DNA of 64,000 nt. Origin: Cheiracanthium punctorium. Taxonomy: Eukaryota > Arthropoda > Arachnida > Araneae > Cheiracanthiidae. The position numbers and the translations under genes are program-made. Below are positions 13,901-26,926 of the stretch, piece by piece. Where the stretch lies: NCBI GenBank assembly GCA_038373885.1, contig JAWZYV010012527.1, positions 186,001-250,000 on the forward strand, written 5' to 3'. Within the stretch, counting starts at the first letter, position 1. Each line of letters starts with the position of its first letter. The notes under the pieces were generated by a model that searched no databases, was not told where the DNA came from, and was given only the letters and a program-made list of their open reading frames with translations.

Positions 13901-16900
13901 TACACTGTTGCACAGAGATATGAATACCAGGAGGTGGCATTGGCTATCTTCAGCATTGGACGAAATGGAGCAACTGAGTTGGTCACAGTATGGCGGAACA
14001 ATTAGTTTTGAGAGTTTTGATTGGAGCGGATCTAAAAGAACCGCGTCTGAAGGAGTCGTTCCTTCAGAGGACCGGATCCTCAAAAGGACTGGCTTTACCC
14101 ACCACTAGACTATACTTCCATTTACCATGTACGAGGTAGTAAAAGTTGCTAAAATTAACACAATTTCAAGAAATATTAAAATTGTTGGTACAATTGAAGG
14201 GAGACATTGGAACTATCACCACGAAATAAGAATGTTTTGGTCACAGCAATATGGCGGCTCGGTTAAAGTTTCGGCTTCACTATCAGATAAGCAATGCCAT
14301 CTCCTGGTATTCATATCTCTATGCACTGTTGGTGTCACATCCCAAGTTGGTTCGTCGACACTGTGACCAGATTGAGTAGATTTCTACTTTTTGTGTAGAT
14401 TGTAAGGTCCAAATTTTGAGGTCCGGTAGAAAATGTAGTAGATTACATTTTTGAGTACATTTAATGTACTCAAATTTGGAATCTATTACAATTTCTACTG
14501 GACATCAGAATTTCATTTAAAATCTCCCCCAAAAAGTAGAAATCTACTCAATCTGGTCACACTGTTTGTCGAGTTTGGTGTGGCTATTCCCAACAAATCG
14601 GATTATGATAAGATTTCGCAAACTGCAATGGAATTCTTGTCGCAAAGTATATTGGGGCTGTTCGAAAGTAATTTCATTTTTTCCCAAGAGAGGACTTAAT
14701 TGGACGTATTTTTCCACAGCCATCTTCCCACTTCATCTTCATAATCATTGTATATTTTGACAGCTTATACAGCAAGCTTTCTTACGGAAAAAGCTCGATG
14801 GATTCTGAGCAGTAGTTTTTAGTAGGTACACTTCCAAACTGAAAAGCCGACATGTTTTGCTTTCCAAAAGGTAAAGATACTGCTTAGGAAAGAAAAAAAT
14901 GATTGGATGTTTATGGAGAAGATGTACTCGGAAACTGCGTGAAAAATGGTTTTCAAAATTTGGATCTGGCTATTAAAAAATGAAATGACTTTCCGAGCAA
15001 TCTAATATTTTGAAGTCTTCGATGCTATCACTAAAAATGTCGTTACCGGCAGAGCGATTGCCCGCGCACGGACTGTAGCTCCCAAAAATCATATTTTCCA
15101 ATTTAAAAATTTGCTATTAAATTACAAGAGAACAAAATAAATTCAACCAAAGCTATATTTTTGAGTTATGAAGTATGACAAAAATTCCAATGCAAACTTG
15201 TATAACCTTATCTGTAAAATTGTTTCCCATACGTTGACGTTTTGCTGACCTCATATATATTCGTTTATTTCAGACTACTTAGAAATAAATTATGCTTGAA
15301 TGTTAAAAATAAAATATTTAGAAACTTTCAGAATATGAAATACAATTTTCAGGAGGGAGAAATGAGTTATCGTGTGGGGGCATTTTTTTCCCACAGGGCC
15401 ACAGTTGCCTTGATTCGGCTGTGTTCCCCTAATCGCAATAATGACACACATCCACAAATTCTTTGATTGCGATTTATGCTGGGAATAGCCCTGTATTGTT
15501 AATTTTACATTACTGACCAAATTTTATGTATATATATATATATATATATATTTATTTAAAAATATGTGCACAAACACAAGTATTCATTATTTTAAAACAT
15601 GTTTCCTTAATATTTCCTGTCTTACATTTTAGTTTCCAGTAAGACCCTACCTTAATCCAGGCAAAAGCCTGAATTAAGGCCCTTTAAGATTCGACGCAGC
15701 ATCGACTGAGTGCACTTCTTGGAAAGCTGTGGACTTTCTAGATCATGGTGCCCGAATTAGATGTATCTTAAACGGTTGTTGTTCAATAACTAAAAATAAT
15801 TTTTGTAGATTACGGGAGATAAATAACGTAAAATATTCTTTGTATCTTCTGAGGTTGTACGAAATAAAAGTATTCCTTGGAATTACATCCGCACTCAATT
15901 AAAAAGCCATTTCTGTTCCCCATTAAATGCTCGAGATCAGAATTTTTCATGACTTGTTACTGAAAAGGTTGATTTTTTCAAAACAGTAAAAATAACTTCT
16001 TGTCCCTGCCCGTTACAGGCTCGGTGGCGTCGCCCAAGAACGTCTTCCTCTTCGGCAGGGGCGGCAGACGGAACCTGACTTGCCGATACGACTTTGTCGG
16101 ACTGCCGGGAGAGCGGATATTCCTCACCTTCACTGACGTACGTCTCAGGAGCTCAGACTGCGAGCACCACTACGATCCCACCGTGCAGAGGCACACGTGC
16201 CGCCGGCACACTGTCATCAGGCCAAAGGGCGGCCACTCGGCGGACGCCCTGCTGACGGTCGTCGAGAGGTCGGCGGCGGGCAACGTCCAGTCCCCGCTGG
16301 CCTGCTTCTGCGGACTGAGGTCCGAGCCCAGGAGACCTCTGGTCGTGGAGTCGGTGACTAGCCGTGTCTCGCTGTCGTTCCGGGTGGACGGCATGTCGCC
16401 TTTCGACGATTTCGAAGACTTCGGGTTCGAGGCTGTGTACGAGTTCCTGCCGATCTCCCTGTGCGAGGCTAGCATCAAGAAGGAGAACGGATCCAGCGAG
16501 GGTGAGGTGAGTTGAGTTGGGTTTTCCTTTTTTTTCTGATTAGATGTTCTCGTAAAGTCAATCTAATATTACACTCAGAGATCAGTGTGCAGCTTAAGGT
16601 ATCCTATTTTTAAGAATGCTAAAGAGGCGACTAGCAGTCTGAACAACGGCTACGCGAAAATGGCGGCCTTGCACCGACCTGCTTATTGCAGGGGTCTAAT
16701 TTACACAATATTCCGTTGAAGCGTTTCACCTGTTCACCTGACAGATGGCTAGATACAGCAACGGGACAGATCAGATTGACTGCCGGGCGGGAGCACTTCA
16801 CTTTTAAACATACACGTATTTTTATTAATTATACCGTTTATTAGGGATATTAAAGCGCCAGGTTCTAGTAGAATTTGTTGATTCCAGCCGTATATTTCTT

Positions 16901-19900
16901 ATTGTACAAGTAATTATTTCCGTTGAAACCTTATTGGGTGCCTGTGGCGTTTGGTTACGTCATGGATCCAATGTTAGCCAATTGGAATCTTTGTCTAGGT
17001 GCTGCCTCCAGCCGCTTTACTTCACCTGTCATAACACTTTCCACTTCTGTGAGCTAGACTCTGAGTGACCCTGTAATCATAATTAGAAGTTTTGACAATA
17101 AAAATAATCCATATGAAAACAGACATGTTATGCACGACATATCCCTCTCTTTCCGTTTTGCATTAAACAAAAAAGAAATGTTTGAAGAGAAAATAGTTGT
17201 TCATTAACAAGATATCAACCAACGGGGAAAAAAAACTTGATTTAAATGGCATTTCCATTTAAGAACAAAAAGTAATAAAAGAAAACAAACTCCAGTAATG
17301 CAAAAATATCTCAATTTTCCGTAGATCCAAAGTAGACATTGAGCTCAGGCTGCAGACGCTCCAGAAAATTATCATGTCAGACGATTCTGTCCAAGGAGGA
17401 AAGAAAATAAAGAAGAAGAGGAATAAAACGTATACTCTCTTTTCTTTTTCTTCTGCAGGGGAAAGACGTACACGCAATTACGTGGAGGATTTAGCCATGT
17501 CCGCGGTTTTTTTAACAAACGGAAGGAAAAGTAAATTGGTGTGGCGTGCGTGAGAGGTAAGATCTCGTGATCACGTGATGAGAGAGCAGGGGGGGGGGAG
17601 TTGGATGGGAAGGGAATTTCAATAAAAATGAAATGCCACGCAGGGAGAGGTGCTGTTAATTCAGAGAACAAAAAAATCTATGAAAGAGATTGTCTTTATA
17701 ATGGATGCTCGTCATGATTTACGTAATGGTATAACATACAAATTGTTCAACACTAAAATATAGTATCCTTCCCCCTGCAGGCCCCCTGGTTTGCTCCCTT
17801 ACTAATAGTCATATTCCATCCATGGTCTTAGTTAATTCTGCTTAGCTTTTGACAAAGCATTTATGGGAGGGCGCATCATTCTCAGCAAATCGTAATACGG
17901 GAATTTGCGGCCCCATCAGTGGCTGAGAGGTTCTGCTTTCGAAACTGGGAGGTGCCAGGTTCAGACCACGGTTGCGCCTGTCGACCTAGCCGTTCGGAGT
18001 TTCCCAAGGTTTTCTCCGGAACTTCGCAAAAACACGGGCTAGGATCCCTTAGAAAGTCCCCGAAGGAGGACGTTCCCCCTTGTAGGCTTAGGACCCTAGT
18101 ACGGTTAATCGGCCTTAATCCATAAACATAAAGGGAATTTTTGGAATTCAGTAGATGTTGGGAAAAGCGGAAAAACAAACACATAGAACCACAATAAGAG
18201 GAAGGCAGAAACGGTGAAGCATGTGCCCTGGTCGCCGTGTCGAAAGGGCGCTAAAATCAGCAATGTTTCCCAGGAAAAGGGAGACAAAATTAAGGTTTAC
18301 CCAGGAAAATCTAAAACCTAGTTCCGTCAGTGCAAGCACACTCCAAAGATTACAAAATACGATGCGAAGGAAATTGCGAATTTTGCTGAATCCTTCGGGA
18401 TTTCGATTTACAAAGAATACCCATACCCCAAAACCACCCATGGTCTACAAAAGATTCAAGTTCAGAAAAAGTACCCCCTATAACCAACGCCCCTTAGAGA
18501 GGAGAAACCCAATGGAAACGCTTTGCTTGACCTACTCTGTGTGACGTCGCAAATAAGCGCCGCGGCTTTCCGCTCTAGGGGGCGTTGCTATAACACGGGT
18601 CCATACAACATGGATTCGTAGAACACGGCATGAAAATTGGGATCGTTTTCGTATACTACGTTCAAAGAGACTCGTACAGCAAAGTAAAATAAGACATATG
18701 ATCTGAGTTTAGGAAACTTTGGAATGGCAACACTCAACATCATTGTGTTTCTAAGGAGCTCCAATAAGTTTTGCAGCGATTATACCGCGCACTCTCTGCT
18801 CCAGATGGAGTATAGCTTAGTCCCTCGTACAACACGTCCCCCTTTTAGCACGGAGCGTATCTACCGTGCTATAGGGGGTGGGGGCTACTGTATTTCTATC
18901 AGCTTATCAGATTGCCACTTTGAATGGAGTGGTGAGGAAGGGTTCCCTGCCAACTGAAATCAAGTAAGATTCCGCAAACGCCATGGCAACAGGAATTTCT
19001 CTCGCACTGTATTCATTTCGCAATCCTTGCGAGAGCACTTTTTCTTCCATCTTCTATCGCAATGCCTACAGAAATCCGCAAATTCCGGAATTCACATGAG
19101 CTGGGGAACACCCTTTTTTGCAATACATAAGGTTTGAATGGGGGCAAAAAAAATAGTTATTCCTAGCTCGGTATCTTCAAACACACTCACAAAGAGATCC
19201 CGCTCCTATTAAAAAGAAAAACGTATTCCCATCAATTTGATTTTGATTTGATGGATTACGGCCGATTATCTACGCGAGGGATCTAGGCCTAGGGGTGGGG
19301 GGAGGTGCCCTCAGTGGTGGTCTTTCAATGGGGTTTTAGCCCATATTTACGCAATGTTTCGTAGAAAACCAAAGAAAACTCTAAACAGCTAGGTCCACGG
19401 ACGCGCTCTAGGTTTGAACGAAGCAACCTCCGTCTCCCAGTTGAGCTCTTGGACACTGGTCGGAGTGTATTCTCATCTCATTATTTTCGTTTTTCATATT
19501 CTGTGGGAATATACTTCATGAAATGTGTGGGATCTTTTTGCGAATGCATCTTGCTGGTTCTTAGCGAAATCAGGTGCTTTGGAAATGCCTCTCCCTGTCT
19601 GATCGGAAAGTAAACATCAATTTATAGCAAACTCCGAAAATGAACTGTTAAAAAAACATAAAATTTTAAAACTAATTCCATGCTTTTAAGACCCCTAATT
19701 CATGTGTTAGGTTTGTGAATGACGTGAACATTTGTTTGCATCGAAATTGAGAAGAAAATGTTCTGCGTGTAACGGGCTGGCACTTGTCGATGAATCATTA
19801 TTTGCTGCAACTGCCGTAGATATTGTGCCCATTTTATTATAAGGGTTGGCGGTCAGCGTTACTCCCTATGAAGGGACGGACAAGTTAACGGGGTTAATAG

Positions 19901-22900
19901 AAAAAATCATGTGATTTTGGTACATAATTACAAATAAACTGATTATCCAAGGCACTTCAAAATTTTGAAACTGTCTCTTTACAAGCTGTAGTATATACTG
20001 AAAAAAACGATTAACCTGTATCCGTTTCAAAACTTTTAGGACAAAATTCTTAAAAATCGGGAATGTTCGCAAAGTGTTCTTCGAAAAATCTTGCAGCTCA
20101 GATCTATGTTTAAGAGTTTTTTTCTGAAAATGTCACAAAAGCCACAGCTTTTTCGCTTATTGCAGTGTGTAAAGCAGCTTAGGAAGAACCCTCTGGAATT
20201 TTTGGGAGACCATGGTGCTATATAGTTATTTCAATTTGTGTACCAATACTAAAAAGACAGTTCTTTTTTTTTTTTTTTGAAGAACAGCCTTAACATCCAT
20301 TGCCAAGCCGGGATACGAACCCGGAACACAGACATGATAGAATGGCTCCTAAGCCATTACACCCTCTGGGCGGTAGTCACGCAATCTGATCGGTGGACGC
20401 CTTCGGTATATTACGGAATCCACGTTGCGTCACTTCCATAACATCTGAATTGCAAAAAGAATCGTCGAACGCATCTTGCGGACGTTTCTCAATTCACGAG
20501 GGTTTTCTTTCGCAATTTTTTTCCTCAGGATTCTTTTCTTTTAGGAAATCATGAAACTTTTGAACGGTTTTTTTAAGAAATCAGGCTGCGTTAAGCATTC
20601 GAAAGAATTCCTGATCATTTGATTTTACTTATTTTTGTCTAGTTCATACAACAGTACACCATATCACTAACGGAGTGTAGAAAGGAGCCAGTTACATGAA
20701 TGAGTGAAAGAGCCGAAAGTTTTATCATTATAGTTAAGAAAGATCCTAGGTTTAAGCCGATGTGACGTAATTAACAAACAATCTATAATGTTCGTTAATA
20801 ACATGGAGACTGCAGTTGACAAGTTAAGCATCGAGTGAAGTTAAAAAAAGTTCTTTAGAATCTGTGTGCCCAGTGGAGAAAAAAAGCGGATTCTTCCAGG
20901 AGATTCTAGTCCGAAGCACTGATAGCATCTTCCAAAACAAAGACGAGCGATGATAACATTGAACTTTAATTATTAGGTTGTAACGAAAGTTTCCCGCCAC
21001 CGCAAATATCGTCAGAACACAGCTCGCGTTGGCGTACTTGCTCATATTTTGTCGAACGATTTTTGACATTTGAAAGAAGGAGGCTTACTTTATAACACTG
21101 TGTTGTGAAATCTCTAAAAAATATAGTTATCATTAAGTACAGGGTGTTTCAAATGGAACTATAGCTCTAGAGGATTGGAACCATCATTAACTTCCAGTTG
21201 TGTTGCAAAAAGTCAGCTCCAGAATATCAACAAATTATGAGTACAGCTTTAAGTACTATTGTTGTATCATGTGACACTGTGCAGGTTTGGTACCGAAAGT
21301 TCAAATACAGTTATCTAATGAGTTAGAAGTTAGTTTTTCAGGCAGTTATGGCGGAAAACTTTCGTTACAACCTGATACTTTTATCGTCTATACAAGAATT
21401 AAACAACGATATGTAGTGTGATGGAGATCACATATCTAATTTAATAATCATTTAATTTGGCTTTCTTTAATGTAATCTATCCAAAATCACGTATTCTAAA
21501 TCATTTCTGTTCTCATTTTTTGGTCACTTCGGCTTTTAAATCTGTATATTCGCTTTTCGCGTATGCATTATTCTTAATTGTTTATGCGTCTCTTCAGACC
21601 TGGTGGCGTCGTTGTGCTAAAAACAGATTACATTGCGTCCGTTTACAAAAGCAACGGCGTTTTGGTTACCCCTTCTTTGGCATGATGTTGGCGTTATTAT
21701 TACTTGTTGCCTTGCGACACCTTTAAAATTATTTGTTGGTTATTCCGTCATTTTAATTTTATTGGATTAAGTTTTAGGGTTGCTCTGGAATGGGTGTTAT
21801 TTATCTCAGCCAAGTTGTTGTTCTCACCAATGTGTCATTCTCTGCTGGCGTAATTTTTTAATTCATTCCATCTTTTTACCACAGTCCTTATAGGACGTAT
21901 TATTAATTCGCTAAACCGCCAGCACCCGCTGTAATAATGCTTCAATAGTTTCTTTTAAATAAAGTAAGTATTCTAACGTCTCTTTCTTTTACTGCAACTA
22001 AGTGTATCAAACCTAGATTTCTAACCTCTACGACGCAATTTAATAATTCAACAATAGAAAATCAAACATCACCGTCACATGTAGCAATCAACACTCCAAG
22101 CTTTTTCGGGCAACTTGAAAAAAAAATTATTGAAGGCTCTTCCTTTAAGAAGACATGCAACTTTTGCAGAGTTTTTTAAATATTCCATTGCGTTAGAGAC
22201 TCGAAGCAATTTAGACTGTCTCTCTGCACATGTTGTACGGTGAGCTGTGGGAAACAACGAACTTTTAGGAGTTATAAAACATATTGGAGAAAATGCTGAA
22301 CATAACGGAATTTTGCAATATTTCCTTAAACAGGCAACCACTTCGACTCATTTTTTGAAGGCCATTTTTATGCTATGAATTGTTTCTGAAAGTTGTATGA
22401 GACTTCTAAGTTGATGGTGAATAATAATTATAGATTTTTACGAGTGTTTAAGGTATTCGCCTACCCTGAAAACATCGAATGTTGGCCAAAAAAATCAATA
22501 GTAAAATTATTCACAAATCTTGTGCGCTACACATTTCGTTTTCTAAAACTGCTTTTTTTTATCCTTCGATGTTTGGTAGGGAAGTTATAGCTAATTTAAA
22601 ACACATCATCAGTTGTGAACTAACGTCCGCTAAGAACTTTAAACGCCTTTTTCTCAGAATTTTTTAGCATTTTCTTTTCACCATTAGCATCATAACTTCT
22701 ACATTAATATTTTTTAATAAAATGTTCAGTATATGTTTAAAATATTATTGGCTATGAAGTAACGTAAAATATTTGTTCTCGCTCAAGTATTTGCTTCTAT
22801 TTTAAGGTTTTGTGTTGGCAACAGGCCCTAAATTTGGAAAAATACGCATCTGCAGTCGTGTGATAGGCTATATTTTATGTTCCTGTTACAATTTCTCTTT

Positions 22901-25900
22901 CTTTTTGTCATTTATTCCTCATTGTAAAAAAGAATTGAGATTCATTTAGTGTGTACAGTGTAAGCCGTTTTAAAAAATTTACCTAAAAAGCCTCAATTTC
23001 TCCAAATTTATGACAATTATAAATACACTCATGTCCATAAATTAAGGATATTTCAGAATCACACAGAAATTGATCTCTAAAATAAAAATTTCACCTGTGG
23101 AATGATCACACACATCTTGAAGAATATGCAAATTACAGGAAACCACCAGATGGCGTGGATGGTACGTCACAATGACGAGAGTGTAAGAGAGGGGTATATA
23201 AGGAATGGTGGCAAAGAAGTAAAATTGTTCACAAGCGCTGTGAAAGCCTTTCAGTGCAAAAACCGCATAGTTATGGCACAAAGGAGGCATTTGGATGATG
23301 TTTTACGTGGCAGAATTATCGGACGACTGGAATGTGGACGTACCCAGCTGGAAGTATCCGAGGAACTTGGAATCGCCCAGAGTGTCATCTCCAGGCTTTG
23401 GCAACGATTCCAAGAGGATGGTAATGTGAGTAGACGTTACAGCTCAGGTCGCCCCCGAGTTACAACGCCGAATGAGGACCGCTATTTGGCAGTTACTGCC
23501 AAAAGAAACAGACGGAGTACAGCATCAGACCTGTCTCGTCAGCTCTCTTCAGCTACCGGTACGACAGTTTCAAGGCAGACCGTGTACAGACGCTTAGGGC
23601 ACATTGGTCTATATTCTCGTAGGCCTGTCAGATGTGTTCCACTTACCGCAACTCACTGTCGCCTGCGATTAACCTGGAGTAGAGAGCATGCATCGTGGAC
23701 ACCGCAACAGTGGTCTTGTGTGATGTTTTCCGACGAGTCCAGGTTTAGTTTGGAGTCTGATTCTCGCCGGACATTCATCTGGAGAGCGCCAGGTACCCGT
23801 TACCACCCAGAGAACACCATTGAAAGACACCGTTACGGTGGTGCAGGATGGCTCGTTTGGGGAGGAATTATTCTTGGTTCCAGGACTGACCTGCATGTTC
23901 AGAGTGTAACGATGACAGGCCACATCTATCGGTATGTCATTCTGGAACAACATGTACGTTTGTTTCGGGGCGCCATGGGTGCTGAATTTGTGTTTATGGA
24001 TGACAACGCCCGTCCTCACCGTGCAAACATTGTAGACGAATGCCTTCAATCGGAGGATATCACCCGTATGCATTGGCCAGCATACTCACCGGACTTGAAT
24101 CCAATAGAGCATGTGTGGGATATGCTTGGCCGACGAATTGCAGCCCGTCACCCCCCTCCCACCTGTCTACCGTAACTTCGGAGTGCATTGCTTGATGAGT
24201 GGTGTAATATTCCCCAAGATCAGATTGATCATTTGATACTCAGCATGCCTAGGCGTTGTCAGGCCTGTATTGCATCGTCCGGGAGACATACTCCGTATTA
24301 ACCATCCTACTAACCATGTTATACTGCTTTTTGTAAATAGGTTCTTTTGTGAAATTTGGTCAAGGGAGTAAAACTTGCAATTTTTATTAATTGTGTCAAA
24401 CATATAGCATCTTTTTTGCTCTTTACTTTTTGTTTAATAAATAGACTTTACAAATAAGTCAAATTTGTTTTGCTTCTTTCTCTTTCTTTGCCTGAACTTC
24501 ATTATCCTTAATTTATGGACATGAGTGTAATTTTTTATTAATTTTCTTATTCTATTGTAAATTTTTTCTGAAAATTATAACTTTTTTTTAATTGTCCCGA
24601 ACGTAGGCTGATACCTTAACACCACGGATTTGTTTTAAAAGCTGTTCCAAAGTCCTGTGACAACGATGGCTTTTCAGAAGAAAGTCGACTTAAGTTTAAA
24701 AATATTGTAGACTTATTCTAATTAGCAAAGGCGTAAGTGCATTGCTGTTGCAGCTGGAATTCAGTGAAGTTATTCAGTTATCAGCAAATCTATCAAATGT
24801 TTCAGAATTGTGGGTGTTTCAATACTTCAATGATATCGAGAGGCAATGCAGTTTGTTCGAGACGTGAACTACTCCAAAATAAAAAGTTATTAAATTTTAT
24901 TTCAGAATTATAAATAAACGATATTTCATGTATGTAATTATAGACATCAGAGCATTTTCCCTCCAACACACAACTTACTGTAATAATGCAGAATTTACTT
25001 GGGTTATTTTAAAATTACTAACTAGAGGCTTCTAAACCACAGGTTCGATACACTAAGCTGCAGAGAATAAGTTACAGACTTCGAATGTTGTTAAAAAAAA
25101 ACTCTATTTATTGAAAAGAAAACTGTATAAAATAAACAATTCAGTATTAAGTCTGGTGGTGAGCTAGGTTCGATAAAATACGTGTTCATTGGACGATAAA
25201 TTCCCGTAAACCTGGAAAAGCGGTGGAATGCTTTAAAAATTATGCCAAAACCAAACTTCCCATTGGCGAGAGCAAAAACTTGGCTGAAAGAAACAGCGCC
25301 AACTACAGAGCAACCCTAAAATTTAAACCAATAAAATTTAAGTAACAAAACCGTGAACGAACGTATAATTTTGAAAGATGGTTACAGAGCATCCAAATAA
25401 TTTATGCCAAAAAAGTGCCAAGAGAGGGGGAATCAAAAATTTGTTCTGATTGCAAATCTGGCTTGAATCTGACTTTAGCCCAGGTGAAGACTGCTTTTTG
25501 ATAAGAGAAATAAACAATTAAAAGGTTATCGCATGCGAGAAAAGCGGAAATACAGATAGAAAACCGGAGTGAGGGAAATCGAGAACAGAAAAAATGAGTG
25601 AGAATGCATGATTTTGAATAGATTAAATTTAAGAAACACAAAGCAAATGAGAATTAATATTAAATATGGAATCTACACCAAACTTACTGCAGCAAAATAT
25701 AACATTGTTTCCCGAAATGCACAAATCACTTTCTGAAACGAAACAAAATTTTTTAATCGACGCGACTTTCAGGCGGCTAATGTAATAATACCCACTACTA
25801 TACGCTTAAGTAGTTGAAAGAGACTCTGCATGTTGCTTATGTGTGTGTGTAGGGGGGGGGGGGGGGGGGAGGAATTAGAAGTTTGCGAAAACAAGCGCCC

Positions 25901-26451
25901 ATTCGGGAATTCCGCCATTTTTAACTCAATATTGGTAGCCGCAGCTTTATGGAAAGCTCTCCCGTGTGTCGGTTCCCGTTTAATAATAATTGACAGCAGC
26001 GGTTGCTAAGTGACAGCTCGAAGAGAAATTTTATGAAGTGGGGTATATGTGCGAGTGGCATTTTCCGTATTATGTCGGCAAACTGAAAAATTAGATAGTT
26101 TAAAATAATAACGCTGATGATGAAAAGAAAGCTTCTGCGAATCTATTCAATTAGGTCGATTTTGCTTTTTTTTTCTGTGAAAAGTTAAGGTTTTGTGTTG
26201 AAAGTGTAAGAGACAGTCAAATGAAAACAAGGCAATTGGAAAGTTAAGAAACCAAACTGTCTATTATTTTATGATATGTGATTCCAGATAGATGTTACAC
26301 CGATTACACCAGTCAGCACGAATTTTGTCTGTCTTTTAAATGTTAAATTTTAGTTTCTCCTACGCTAAAACTAAGGAAAATAATTTTTTTCATGAAAGTT
26401 TGCTTTTGTAGAAATTAAAGCAATTTTTCAATTTTTTGGCAAATATCGCTG

Positions 26452-26486
<35 letters not shown>

Positions 26487-26891
26487 GATTCCACTTTAAA
26501 TTAGGATCAGAAAAGTTTTTGCTGGATATAAAAGTCTTTATTCAAGAAGATTTGTGATAAACAATAACATATAAATGTAAAATAATAAGGAATTAATGTC
26601 TAAAAGTGAATATTTTTCGTATTTCTTTTATGTTCGTATGAACAAATAATAATATTACAAATAATACTACAAATAATACTACAAGCAATACTACAGAGTT
26701 ACAAATAATAATACAGTTTACTTTCGGGTTCATCAAAGTGCTGCCCTCTTTCGTTTATGAAATAAATTAAAATATACTGATCGACGTCAATCAGACAAAA
26801 GCAAACTTTAAGAACTAAAAATGAAAATTTAAGTGTTTTTCAGTGTCTAGAATCAGAATTTAAGCATGAGAACAGAAACCCCCCACCCCCC

Positions 26892-26926
<35 letters not shown>

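Noticed and set aside
15529..15550. TA dinucleotide run (also 26456-26482, 56388-56404, 58559-58587)
   Set aside because: Ordinary microsatellites, no further significance seen.
20280..20372. tRNA gene on the minus strand
   Set aside because: The T-arm is perfect, but acceptor pairing is imperfect and no proper anticodon arm forms; a poly-A tail follows, so it is a SINE.
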